NCBI GenBank assembly: GCA_041690515.1 | Contig: JAWLHF010000007.1 | Span: forward strand, 1-51,372 | Source: BRH-c25 sp041690515 | GTDB taxonomy: Bacteria > Bacillota > Clostridia > Lutisporales > Lutisporaceae | Length of the DNA: 51,372 bases | Direction of reading: 5' to 3' | In this document: in pieces, positions 41,123 to 48,734 of the stretch | How positions within the stretch are numbered: the stretch's first letter is position 1 | How the letters are laid out: every line of letters starts with the position of its first letter | Program-made: the position numbers and the translations under genes | Notes under the pieces: generated by a model | Seen by the model: the letters and a program-made list of their open reading frames with translations, nothing else | Told to the model about the DNA's origin: nothing | The model's database searches: none

Positions 41123-42313
41123 GTGTGCAGAGAAGCTAAAGTCCTATTGATTATAAGTGCATTGTTCACTTTCGCCATGGGATTATCCAACATTTTCGTC
41201 AATATCTTTTTCTGGAAGCAGACAAGTGAGTTCAGGGTGATAGCCATATATCACCTTACTCATTATGTTGCGACTCCATTTGCATTTATCCTTGCCGGCA
41301 TGCTTGCCAAAAGGAAGAATGGAATATGGTCCCTGAGGATAGGTTTGCTGCTATATGCTCTATTTTTCATGCTGCTTCTGTTATGGGGGGACAAAGGCAC
41401 TGTATATATATATGTACTGGGAGTGATCTACGGTATAGCAACAGGATTTTACTGGCTTGCCTTCAATACTCTAAGCTTCGATTTCACCCATATGAACAAT
41501 CGGGATACCTTCAATGGCTTCAATGGGTGCAGTGCAGGGGTAGCTGCGGCAGTATCCCCCATGTCATCCGCTTATATCATCAGCAGCCTCGGCGGAATGA
41601 AGGGTTATGATGTGGTTTTTGCACTGACCCTTATAACCTTTGTAATATTGATCTTCATAAGTATGCTTTTAAGATGCAGGAACTATGGGTACAGATTGGA
41701 TTACAAGCGGGTGTTTTCAGCAAACAACAAGGAATGGGGGATAGTAAGGGTCGCTACAGCTGTTTGGGGCTTCAGGGATGTGATAATAGTATTTTTGATA
41801 AATATACTTACCATTGAAGAGACGGGCAGTGAGCTGTCCCTTGGAAAGCTCACCCTTGTAAGCTCGCTGATATCCTCGGCATCCTATGTTCTTGTACAGA
41901 AGACCATAAAACCTCCCCGCAGGAGGCTGGCAATACTTATTGGCGCCATGGGTTCCTTCGCTGCTGTAATGGGGTTGTCTTTGGGGGTGTTCTACGGAAC
42001 GCTTGTGTTCTACATCATCATGGATGCGTTTTTCCTCCCTTTTTTTCTGATACAGTTGAACTCTGCGACTTTCAATGTTATAGACCGGAATCACGAAGAG
42101 GATATGAGGATAGAATACATGATAAACAAGGACGTGGTGCTGAACAGCGGAAGAACAGCAAGCGTACTGATACTGATAATTCTGCTGTCTTTTTTCAAGG
42201 GTCCCTCAGTACTGAAGTTTTATCTGCTTTTCCTGGGAGTAGTGCCCCTTGCTTCAGGTTATACCCTTGGAAAGCTTAAGGAAGTGCTTGCAGGGGTGAG
42301 AAAAAGAGGATAA
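41123..42313 (+). CDS. MFS transporter
   Basis: 396 aa, start GTG 41123 with AAGGAGAGG upstream. About twelve spans; the N-terminal half has LLIISALFTFAMGLSNIFVN and the loop LAGMLAKRKNGIWSLRIG in place of the usual motif A. It belongs to the atypical MFS group with GIATGFYWLAFNTLSFDFT. No close similarity to the preceding MFS gene was evident in the translated sequence, so this does not look like a recent tandem duplicate. Substrate unknown. A terminator follows. Confidence 0.85.
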   Translation: MCREAKVLLIISALFTFAMGLSNIFVNIFFWKQTSEFRVIAIYHLTHYVATPFAFILAGMLAKRKNGIWSLRIGLLLYALFFMLLLLWGDKGTVYIYVLGVIYGIATGFYWLAFNTLSFDFTHMNNRDTFNGFNGCSAGVAAAVSPMSSAYIISSLGGMKGYDVVFALTLITFVILIFISMLLRCRNYGYRLDYKRVFSANNKEWGIVRVATAVWGFRDVIIVFLINILTIEETGSELSLGKLTLVSSLISSASYVLVQKTIKPPRRRLAILIGAMGSFAAVMGLSLGVFYGTLVFYIIMDAFFLPFFLIQLNSATFNVIDRNHEEDMRIEYMINKDVVLNSGRTASVLILIILLSFFKGPSVLKFYLLFLGVVPLASGYTLGKLKEVLAGVRKRG

Positions 42314-42322
42314 TGAAGAAAG

Positions 42323-42365
42323 AATAGCGTATAGTTATTATATTACAACTATGCGTTATTTTTTT
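42323..42365 (+). terminator. Intrinsic terminator
   Basis: AATAGCGTATAGTT (42323-42336) pairs with AACTATGCGTTATT (42347-42360), followed by TTTTT; it overlaps the region just before the WYL gene. Confidence 0.85.
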
Positions 42366-42383
42366 AAAAGCGGGTGATGAGGA

Positions 42384-43325
42384 TTGAAGCTGGACAGGCT
42401 TGTATCCATATTGGTGCTGCTGCTCAGAAAGGAGAGAGTGCAGGCCAAGGAAATGGCGGAAATGTTCGATGTTTCTGTAAGGACGATACTAAGAGATGTT
42501 GAGGCGATAAACCTTGCAGGAATACCTATTGTCACTTATCAGGGTGCAAAGGGCGGTATTGGGATCGCAGAAGGCTACCGCCTTGACAAGAGCGTGCTTA
42601 CAGAAGACGATATGTCTGCAATACTATCGACACTAAGTGGTATAGCAGGAACCATACCCGGCGGCAGGTATGAGGTACTGATGGAAAAGCTTAGGAACAT
42701 ATTGCCCGCATCACAGCTTGAGGTACTGGATTCAAAGGTAAAGCAGCTTGTGATAGACCTGTCTCCCTGGGGGGGCGGAGGAATGCTCAAGGAAAGCACC
42801 GCGATCATACGGAAAGCAATAGAGAACCGCAAGGAGATCAGTTTCACATATATGGATACTGAGGGGAAAAGAACGGAACGCAAGGTTGAGCCTTATTCCC
42901 TGGTGCTTAAGGGGCAGAATTGGTATTTGTATGCCTGGTGCCACATAAGGCAGGACTTCAGACTTTTCAAGCTTTCCAGGATAAAGGAACTTTCGGTGCT
43001 GGACAGCAGCTATGAGCCCAAAAAGGTGTCCATGGACCAGCTTGATCTGGAGGAGCCCTGGAGAACCTCTGACAATATGGTTACCCTGGAGCTGGTATTT
43101 GAAAAAGAGCTGGACAGTATCGTAGTGGATTGGTTCGGAGACGAACTTGAAAGGCAGGATGATGGTAAGCTGTTGGTAAAAACGGTGCTTCCCGAGAATC
43201 ATTGGCTTTATGGTTATATATTGAGCTTCGGCATGGGAGTGGAAGTCGTCAGTCCTCCTCACATACGAAAAATACTTGCTGAGATATCAAAAGGGATATA
43301 CGAAAAATATTCTTCAGAAACATGA
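42384..43325 (+). CDS. HTH/WYL-domain transcriptional regulator
   Basis: 313 aa from TTG 42384 with GGGTGA upstream. The N-terminal HTH-11 domain (RLVSILVLLLRKERVQAKEM, then VRTILRDVEAINLAGIPI) is followed by a WYL domain (~140-230: EISFTYMDTEGKRTERKVEP, LKGQNWYLYAWCHIRQDFRLF) and a WCX C-terminal domain. This is the DeoR-like YafY group, which senses small ligands or nucleotides. It heads a run of genes with GyrI-like effector domains. Confidence 0.9.
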   Translation: MKLDRLVSILVLLLRKERVQAKEMAEMFDVSVRTILRDVEAINLAGIPIVTYQGAKGGIGIAEGYRLDKSVLTEDDMSAILSTLSGIAGTIPGGRYEVLMEKLRNILPASQLEVLDSKVKQLVIDLSPWGGGGMLKESTAIIRKAIENRKEISFTYMDTEGKRTERKVEPYSLVLKGQNWYLYAWCHIRQDFRLFKLSRIKELSVLDSSYEPKKVSMDQLDLEEPWRTSDNMVTLELVFEKELDSIVVDWFGDELERQDDGKLLVKTVLPENHWLYGYILSFGMGVEVVSPPHIRKILAEISKGIYEKYSSET

Positions 43326-43386
43326 CACACAGTTGTCATATACTCAATGCTATAATCAATAAAAAAAGCTATAGGAGGCTGAAATT

Positions 43387-43845
43387 ATGGATTATAAGGT
43401 TGAATTGAAGGAGCGGGAGGCACAGCCGGTGCTGTCCATACGAAAGATTACGTCTGTGGGGAAGCTGTCCGAAGAGATCGGCAAAGCATACAGCAGTATT
43501 ATTCAATATATGAATGAATTGGGAGAGCATCCGGCAGAGGCACCCTTCACAGCATATTACAACCTGGATATGGAGAACCTGGATGTGGAGATGGGATTCC
43601 CCGTAGCTGGAAAGCTTGCAGGCAGGGACGAAGTAGGAGCAGGTGAGATCCCCGGGGGAAAATATGCTGAATGCACATACAAAGGACCTTATGACGGAAT
43701 GGTACAGGTATATGACGCCATGAATAAATGGGTAAGTGATAATGGCTTTACACCAACGGGCATATCTTATGAAATCTACTACAACTCGCCGGAGGAAGTT
43801 CCTGCAAGTGAGCTGCTGACTAAGATCATGTTCCCTTTGAAGTAG
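43387..43845 (+). CDS. GyrI-like effector-binding domain protein
   Basis: 152 aa: a stand-alone AraC_E_bind/GyrI-like domain (RKITSVGKLSEEIGKAYSSI; ENLDVEMGFPVAG; GGKYAECTYKGPYDGM; YEIYYNSPEEVPASELLTKIMFPL). Such domains bind hydrophobic or cationic compounds, and stand-alone versions can hydrolyse or sequester them. AGGAGG precedes the ATG. It lies 61 bp downstream of the WYL regulator, which may control it. Confidence 0.88.
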   Translation: MDYKVELKEREAQPVLSIRKITSVGKLSEEIGKAYSSIIQYMNELGEHPAEAPFTAYYNLDMENLDVEMGFPVAGKLAGRDEVGAGEIPGGKYAECTYKGPYDGMVQVYDAMNKWVSDNGFTPTGISYEIYYNSPEEVPASELLTKIMFPLK

Positions 43846-43871
43846 ATGCAAAAAAACAAGGAGGCGATTAT

Positions 43872-44315
43872 ATGGTTGAAAAGGATATCATTCTTGATGG
43901 AAGCCATATGCCTGCCTATGGTGAAATAGTTGATTATATCGATCTGCCTGCACGAGAGCTGTGGAGGCAGATCAACCATTTCATCCAGCAGAGGTACAAG
44001 GCTTCCCCAAGGATAATGTACAGTATATGTTCAGGTAAGCCGGGCTGGAATGTAAAATACCAGAAATCCGGAAAGTCCCTCTGCACCCTGTATCCAGAAA
44101 AGGATTGCTTTGTTGCTTTGGTTGTGATCACCCTGGACTTGCTGCCTATTATCGAAGCCTTGTCCAAAGAACTCACACCGGAAGTAATTGACACGGTCAG
44201 GACGTCAAAACCTTTCAACGGAACCAAATGGCTCATGCTCAGAGTAAAGGATGAACAGGTACTTAGCGACGTCAAGCAACTGCTGATACTGAAGCATGAC
44301 CGGCATAAGGCATAG
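43872..44315 (+). CDS. DUF3788-family protein
   Basis: 147 aa, small soluble protein of the DUF3788 type: LPARELWRQINHFIQQRYKA, GKPGWNVKYQKSGKSLCTLYP, FVALVVITLDL and GTKWLMLRVKDEQVLSDVKQLL. The fold is YdhG/YjdI-like. Function unknown. It begins 26 bp after the GyrI-like gene with AAGGAGGCG before the ATG, so it should be co-transcribed. Confidence 0.85.
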   Translation: MVEKDIILDGSHMPAYGEIVDYIDLPARELWRQINHFIQQRYKASPRIMYSICSGKPGWNVKYQKSGKSLCTLYPEKDCFVALVVITLDLLPIIEALSKELTPEVIDTVRTSKPFNGTKWLMLRVKDEQVLSDVKQLLILKHDRHKA

Positions 44316-44407
44316 TGATAGAGAATTGGACCTGTCACTTAATAGCACAGGATGACAGGAAATAAATGTTTTTCGGTGATAAGCTATAAATGTAGGAGGG
44401 GAATGCT

Positions 44408-45271
44408 ATGGAATGGTTGGATAGGATGATGGAAGCCATCGATTATTTGGAAAAGCATATGGAAGAGCAGCTTAATATTGAAGCAGCTGCAAAAACAGCG
44501 TATTCTTCAACCTTTCATTTTCAGCGTATGTTTCATATGCTTACAGGTATGACAGTGGCAGAATATGTGCGTAAACGGAAGCTGACCCTGGCAGCTCAGG
44601 AGCTGGCGATATCATCAGACTTAAGAGTGCTGGATATAGCACTCAAATATGGATATGACAGTCCCGAGTCCTTCAGTAAGGCATTCCGTCGATTGCATGG
44701 ATTAACACCTACTGCTGCACGTGGGCAGGGGGCGAATCTCAAAGCATATCCCAGGATTTCCTTCCACTTATCATTGAAAGGAGACAAGGACATGGATTAT
44801 AGGATAGTTGAAAGAAAAGAATATGAGGTAATAGGCAAGGCTATTAAGGTATCCTGCAAGGATGGTGAGAATTTCAGGCGTATTCCTGAGTTCTGGTATG
44901 AGTGCAACAAGGATGGCACAAGTGAGAAGTTATGTACTGTGGGTAAAGGCAGTGCAATGCTGGGTATATGTTTGGATATGGATTTCCAAAAAGAAGAGAT
45001 GTCATATATGATTGCAGTAGAGAATACTGGGAATGCCGCAGACAGCAGCCTAACAACAAGAAAGATTCCGTCAGCCGCTTGGGCGGTATTCACTGCTAAA
45101 GGTCCTCTGCCCGGCGCAATACAGAAGGTGACAGAGAGGATATTCCAGGAATGGTTCCCGGCAACAGGATACGAGCATGCAGATGCTCCGGAGCTTGAAG
45201 TCTATCCTCTGGGTGATACCTCTGCTGAAGACTATCAATGTGAGGTATGGATACCGGTAGTAAAGAAATAA
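44408..45271 (+). CDS. AraC-family regulator with GyrI-like effector domain
   Basis: 287 aa: N-terminal AraC double HTH (EAAAKTAYSSTFHFQRMFHM, then ALKYGYDSPESFSKAFRRLHG), C-terminal GyrI-like domain from about residue 125. This is the Rob/BmrR-like layout for sensing toxic organic compounds. The MFS genes, WYL regulator and GyrI-like protein upstream fit a detoxification cluster (inference). AGGAGGGG precedes the ATG; a perfect terminator follows. Confidence 0.92.
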   Translation: MEWLDRMMEAIDYLEKHMEEQLNIEAAAKTAYSSTFHFQRMFHMLTGMTVAEYVRKRKLTLAAQELAISSDLRVLDIALKYGYDSPESFSKAFRRLHGLTPTAARGQGANLKAYPRISFHLSLKGDKDMDYRIVERKEYEVIGKAIKVSCKDGENFRRIPEFWYECNKDGTSEKLCTVGKGSAMLGICLDMDFQKEEMSYMIAVENTGNAADSSLTTRKIPSAAWAVFTAKGPLPGAIQKVTERIFQEWFPATGYEHADAPELEVYPLGDTSAEDYQCEVWIPVVKK

Positions 45272-45280
45272 GGATGGAAA

Positions 45281-45321
45281 AAAAGGACTTATTGTCTGCT
45301 GAACAGACAATAAGTCCTTTT
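45281..45321. terminator. Bidirectional terminator, 18-bp perfect stem
   Basis: AAAAGGACTTATTGTCTG (45281-45298) pairs perfectly with CAGACAATAAGTCCTTTT (45304-45321); loop CTGAA. It ends both araC (+) and lipA (-), whose stop codon touches the stem. Confidence 0.95.
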
Positions 45322-46178
45322 CATTTTGCTTCAAGCATCTCAGCCGCATTATAAGAGCTTCTTACCAGCGGGGCAGAGGCGACAAAACTGAAGCCCATGC
45401 TAAGAGCCTTTTCCTTATACCTGCTAAAGACCTCAGGAGTTACATATTCTCTGACCTGATAATGTGCTGTACTTGGAGCCAGGTACTGCCCTACAGTCAG
45501 AAAGTCACAGCCCGCTGTTCGCAAGTCCCGGAATACCTCAAGCACTTCCTCTTCTCTTTCTCCCAGCCCAACCATTATTCCGGACTTGGTCAATACGTTA
45601 CTGTCTATTGTCTTTACTCTACTCAAGAGCTCCAGGGAACGCTCATATAGGGCTTCCGGACGCACTTCAGCATATAATCTCGGCACTGTCTCTATATTAT
45701 GATTCAATATCTCCGGCTTTGCCCGGACAACAGTTGATAAAGCCTCATAGCTTCCGCGGAAGTCGGGGATAAGGACTTCCACAACAATATCCTTCCGGGA
45801 ATCCTTTATTGTCTTTATAACCTCGGCAAAGTGCTTTGCCCCTCCATCGGGCAGATCGTCTCTTGTTACGGATGTAATTACGACATGCTTCAGACCAAGC
45901 TCAATGGCGGCTTCTGCGACATTTTTCGGCTCTTTTGCATCTACAGGCTGAGGTTCTGCGTGAGTGACGTTGCAGAAGCGGCAATTTCTGGAGCATTGGC
46001 TGCCTAGTATCATAAAGGTTGCGGTCTTTTTGCTGAAGCACTCCATTCTATTGGGGCAATTGGCTTCTTCACATACTGTATTTAAGGAAAACCGTTTAAG
46101 TATATCTTTTACATAATCCAGGCTGCACCCTTTGTTAAGATCTATTCTAAGCCATTCAGGCTTTCTTTTCATTACCAT
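45321..46178 (-). CDS. lipA: Lipoyl synthase
   Basis: 285 aa radical-SAM enzyme that inserts two sulfurs into the octanoyl group on carrier proteins such as GcvH. The auxiliary cluster Cys are C36-x4-C41-x5-C47 (CEEANCPNRMEC) and the SAM cluster C62-x3-C66-x2-C69 (CSRNCRFC); the C-terminal RSSY motif gives the serine ligand. I use ATG 46178, with GGGGGGTG seven bases upstream; the GTG at 46187 lies within that site. It is the last gene of the gcv-lip operon and begins 24 bp after lipB. Confidence 0.97.
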   Translation of the reverse strand: MVMKRKPEWLRIDLNKGCSLDYVKDILKRFSLNTVCEEANCPNRMECFSKKTATFMILGSQCSRNCRFCNVTHAEPQPVDAKEPKNVAEAAIELGLKHVVITSVTRDDLPDGGAKHFAEVIKTIKDSRKDIVVEVLIPDFRGSYEALSTVVRAKPEILNHNIETVPRLYAEVRPEALYERSLELLSRVKTIDSNVLTKSGIMVGLGEREEEVLEVFRDLRTAGCDFLTVGQYLAPSTAHYQVREYVTPEVFSRYKEKALSMGFSFVASAPLVRSSYNAAEMLEAK

Positions 46179-46202
46179 AGGATCCACCCCCCGAAAAATT
46201 AT

Positions 46203-46862
46203 TTACAATGACACTTCTTCAATACTATCGTAATCAAGTGTTCTGCAGAAATAATCAAGCACTGTTTTATTTGCATTGTCAAAGTCTATTTCATTTCCTG
46301 TAAGCTTTTGCAAAGAGGTGACACCTTTTCCGGATATTCCGCAAGGAACAATAAGCTTAAAATGCTCCAGCCTCGTATTCACATTAAAAGCAAAGCCATG
46401 CATGGTGATACCACGCTTCACTGCCAAGCCTATTGCTGTGATCTTGTCGCTTCCCACCCATACTCCGGGGAATTCGGGGTTTGTTCCGCTATCAATATCA
46501 TATTTTTCCTTAAGAAGGGTTATAAAGGTTTTTTCAAGTCTCTCTACAAATTCTCTGATGCCGATGTCTTTATCCCTTAAGCCGACTATTGGATATCCGA
46601 CTATCTGACCGTAACCATGGTAGGTGACATCCCCGCCCCGCTCAATATGATATAGCCCGATTCCGTTATCCTGAAGGTATTTTTCCGGCACAACCACATT
46701 GCTATCTACGGCATGTCTTCCCAGTGTGATAACAGGCGGATGTTCTACGAGGATCAAGGTGTCGGCTATCTCGCTCTTCTGCCTTTTCTCCAGAATGTCG
46801 CGCTGGATATCCCAAGCCTTTTTATAATCACATTTTCCAAGATATAGTACATTAAGCTTCAT
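46203..46862 (-). CDS. lipB: Octanoyl-[acyl-carrier protein]:protein transferase
   Basis: 219 aa. Moves octanoate from ACP to GcvH and similar carriers. The family motifs are LGRHAVDSN, HIERGGDVTYHGYGQIVGYP (Gly-Gly-Asp-Val-Thr-Tyr-His-Gly), IGLAVKRGITMHGFAFN, and the catalytic Cys in IVPCGISGKGVTSL. ATG 46862 has AGGAGGTG upstream. Lying with gcv genes and lipA, it supplies the cofactor needed by GcvH. Confidence 0.97.
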   Translation of the reverse strand: MKLNVLYLGKCDYKKAWDIQRDILEKRQKSEIADTLILVEHPPVITLGRHAVDSNVVVPEKYLQDNGIGLYHIERGGDVTYHGYGQIVGYPIVGLRDKDIGIREFVERLEKTFITLLKEKYDIDSGTNPEFPGVWVGSDKITAIGLAVKRGITMHGFAFNVNTRLEHFKLIVPCGISGKGVTSLQKLTGNEIDFDNANKTVLDYFCRTLDYDSIEEVSL

Positions 46863-46891
46863 TATTTCACCTCCTGAAAACGGTATATAAA

Positions 46892-46919
46892 TTGCGAGCC
46901 GCCCTAAGGCAGCTCGCAA
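46892..46919 (-). terminator. Intercistronic hairpin between the UGA-containing gene and lipB
   Basis: On the minus strand TTGCGAGCTGCC pairs with GGCGGCTCGCAA (one G-U) around TTAG, followed by TTTATATA. The U-run is short, so partial termination or RNA processing that sets different levels for the two sides seems likelier than full termination. Confidence 0.55.
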
Positions 46920-46929
46920 CAACTTCAAC

Positions 46930-47232
46930 TTAGCTGATCAACTGATAACGATAAATAAGTATCGCTTCATTTTCTTTTTCTTTAACATCACCTTTGAGCA
47001 GAGTCGCTACTTTGCCTGAATCAAGAGTGATATTAGAGCCCGCTGCACCTTCCATGTATTTTTTTACATCAGCAGCATGGCTTGGATCTACCATTTCCTT
47101 CACGCCCCAGGCGTGCGCAAGTACACTTGCGGGATCTCAAGTCTCACACATCTTATCGGTTCTATCCTTTACAGATGCTCCTATACTGTCCTTTAAAGCT
47201 TTTTCTATGTTTCCATCCTGTGCAAACAGCAT
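46930..47232 (-). CDS. Putative selenoprotein with CxxU motif (UGA-interrupted frame in the gcv-lip operon)
   Basis: A 100-residue frame from ATG 47232 (AAAGGAGGTG upstream) to TAA at 46930, broken only by TGA at 47139-47137. Read as selenocysteine, residues 29-32 are Cys-Glu-Thr-Sec (MCETU), a CxxU redox pair like those of thioredoxin-type selenoproteins. Directly after the codon, two perfect hairpins lie end to end: CGCAAG-TGTA-CTTGCG (47131-47116) and CACGCC-TGG-GGCGTG (47115-47101), the second with a GG-containing loop ~28 nt from the UGA, within the range known for bacterial SECIS elements. The rest is soluble, mixed alpha/beta (HAWGVKEMVDPSHAADVKKY; ITLDSGKVATLLKGD). No signal or span. 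A nonsense-mutated gene is the alternative. Family not recognised. Confidence 0.75.
47101..47136 (-). promoter_or_regulatory. Candidate SECIS element
   Basis: Two adjacent perfect 6-bp hairpins immediately 3' of the in-frame UGA, inside the coding region, which is where bacterial SelB recognises its element. Loops are TGTA and TGG. Confidence 0.55.
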
Positions 47233-47270
47233 TATTGCACCTCCTTTATTTAGTTCTTCATTTGCTGCAA

Positions 47271-48734
47271 CTACTGATTGCTTCTGTTCCACTTCAAAAT
47301 AAGATTTCTTGCTGCTTTGGCCTCATCTATCCTTCTTACCCTTGTATCATGGGGAGCTGTTTTTAAGATTTCCGGATTTTCCTTTGCTTCCTCGGCTATC
47401 TTTATCATTATGTCGATGAAGCTGTCCAGGGTCTCACGGCTCTCTGTTTCTGTCGGCTCAATCATGATGGCATTGCTTACGATAAGCGGGAAGTATATTG
47501 TCGGCGGGTGATATCCGTAGTCCAGCAGACGTTTAGCAACATCGAGGGTTGCAACACCATTTTCGCTATCCAGAAGGCCGCTTAGTACAAACTCATGCTT
47601 GCAGACCTGATCAATGGGAAGATTGTAGTATTTCTTCAGCTTACTCATCATATAGTTAGCATTAAGTACTGCCTTCTCACTAACTTCCTTCAAACCGTCG
47701 GCGCCCATGGAAAGTATATATGCATATGCCTTGACAGCGACTCCGAAGTTGCCGTAGAAGCCTTTAACCTTGCCGATAGAATCAGGTCTGTCATAATCCA
47801 TGATATATTTATCGCTCTTTTTCTCTACAACAGGAACGGGGAGGAATCTAACAAGGTCTTCTCTGACACCTACCGGTCCGCTTCCCGGTCCCCCGCCGCC
47901 GTGAGGAGTGGAGAAGGTCTTGTGTAGGTTGAGATGGATAACATCAAAGCCCATGTCCCCGGGTCTTGCTATTCCCATTATAGCATTGGTGTTTGCTCCG
48001 TCATAATAGAGCAATCCGCCAGCCTCGTGGACCAGATCCGCTATCTCCTTTATGTTCTGTTCGAAAAGCCCCAGAGTGCTTGGATTTGTGAGCATAAGAC
48101 CCGCTATTTCGTCATTTAGCACTGACTTTAGAGTTTCCAGATCAACAGCACCGTTCTTGTCAGACTCTATTTCCACGATTTCAAAGCCTGCAACAGCGGC
48201 GCTGGCTGGGTTTGTACCATGGGCAGAGTCGGGGACTATTATCTTTTTCCTTTTCTTGTCCCCGCGGCTCTCGTGGTATGCTTTCATGATCATTAATCCT
48301 GTAAGCTCGCCATGAGCTCCGGCTGCCGGCTGGAGACTTACCCTCTTCATACCGGTTATTTCTGAAAGCATAGTGTCAAGCTCATACATCAGTTCAAGAG
48401 CACCCTGAACAGTATCCTCCGACTGGAGGGGATGTATATGGCTGAAACCGTCAAGAGAAGCAACATCTTCATTTATTTTCGGATTATATTTCATTGTACA
48501 GGAGCCGAGGGGGTAAAAACCTGTATCAACTCCGTAATTCTTATCGGATAGGTTTGTGAAGTGCCTTACAACATCAACCTCGCTGACCTCCGGCAGTTCA
48601 ACCTCCTCCGATCTCAGCAGGGAGCCGGGGATCAGACTGTCAAGGCTGGTTTCGGGAATATCACAAGGCGGCAGACTGTATGCTTTTCTTCCTTCTCTGG
48701 AAATTTCAAATATCAGTTTGTTATAATCCTTCAT
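47271..48734 (-). CDS. gcvPB: Glycine dehydrogenase (decarboxylating) subunit 2
   Basis: 487 aa. PLP-binding half of the split P-protein: decarboxylates glycine and passes aminomethyl to lipoyl-GcvH. The PLP lysine is in HLNLHKTFSTPHGGGGPGSG; PLGSCTMKYNPK and AAGAHGELTGLMIM line the site. ATG 48734 overlaps the gcvPA stop (ATGA), so the two subunits are translationally coupled, with GGAGGTGG upstream. The small UGA-containing gene follows after 38 bp. Confidence 0.97.
   Translation of the reverse strand: MKDYNKLIFEISREGRKAYSLPPCDIPETSLDSLIPGSLLRSEEVELPEVSEVDVVRHFTNLSDKNYGVDTGFYPLGSCTMKYNPKINEDVASLDGFSHIHPLQSEDTVQGALELMYELDTMLSEITGMKRVSLQPAAGAHGELTGLMIMKAYHESRGDKKRKKIIVPDSAHGTNPASAAVAGFEIVEIESDKNGAVDLETLKSVLNDEIAGLMLTNPSTLGLFEQNIKEIADLVHEAGGLLYYDGANTNAIMGIARPGDMGFDVIHLNLHKTFSTPHGGGGPGSGPVGVREDLVRFLPVPVVEKKSDKYIMDYDRPDSIGKVKGFYGNFGVAVKAYAYILSMGADGLKEVSEKAVLNANYMMSKLKKYYNLPIDQVCKHEFVLSGLLDSENGVATLDVAKRLLDYGYHPPTIYFPLIVSNAIMIEPTETESRETLDSFIDIMIKIAEEAKENPEILKTAPHDTRVRRIDEAKAARNLILKWNRSNQ

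Noticed and set aside
46994..47302. Plus-strand frame opposite the gcvPB-lipB gap
   Set aside because: No ribosome site and no family; it is the antisense shadow of the UGA-containing minus-strand gene.
48052..48315. Plus-strand frames within gcvPB
   Set aside because: Shadows in antisense frames of a conserved gene.
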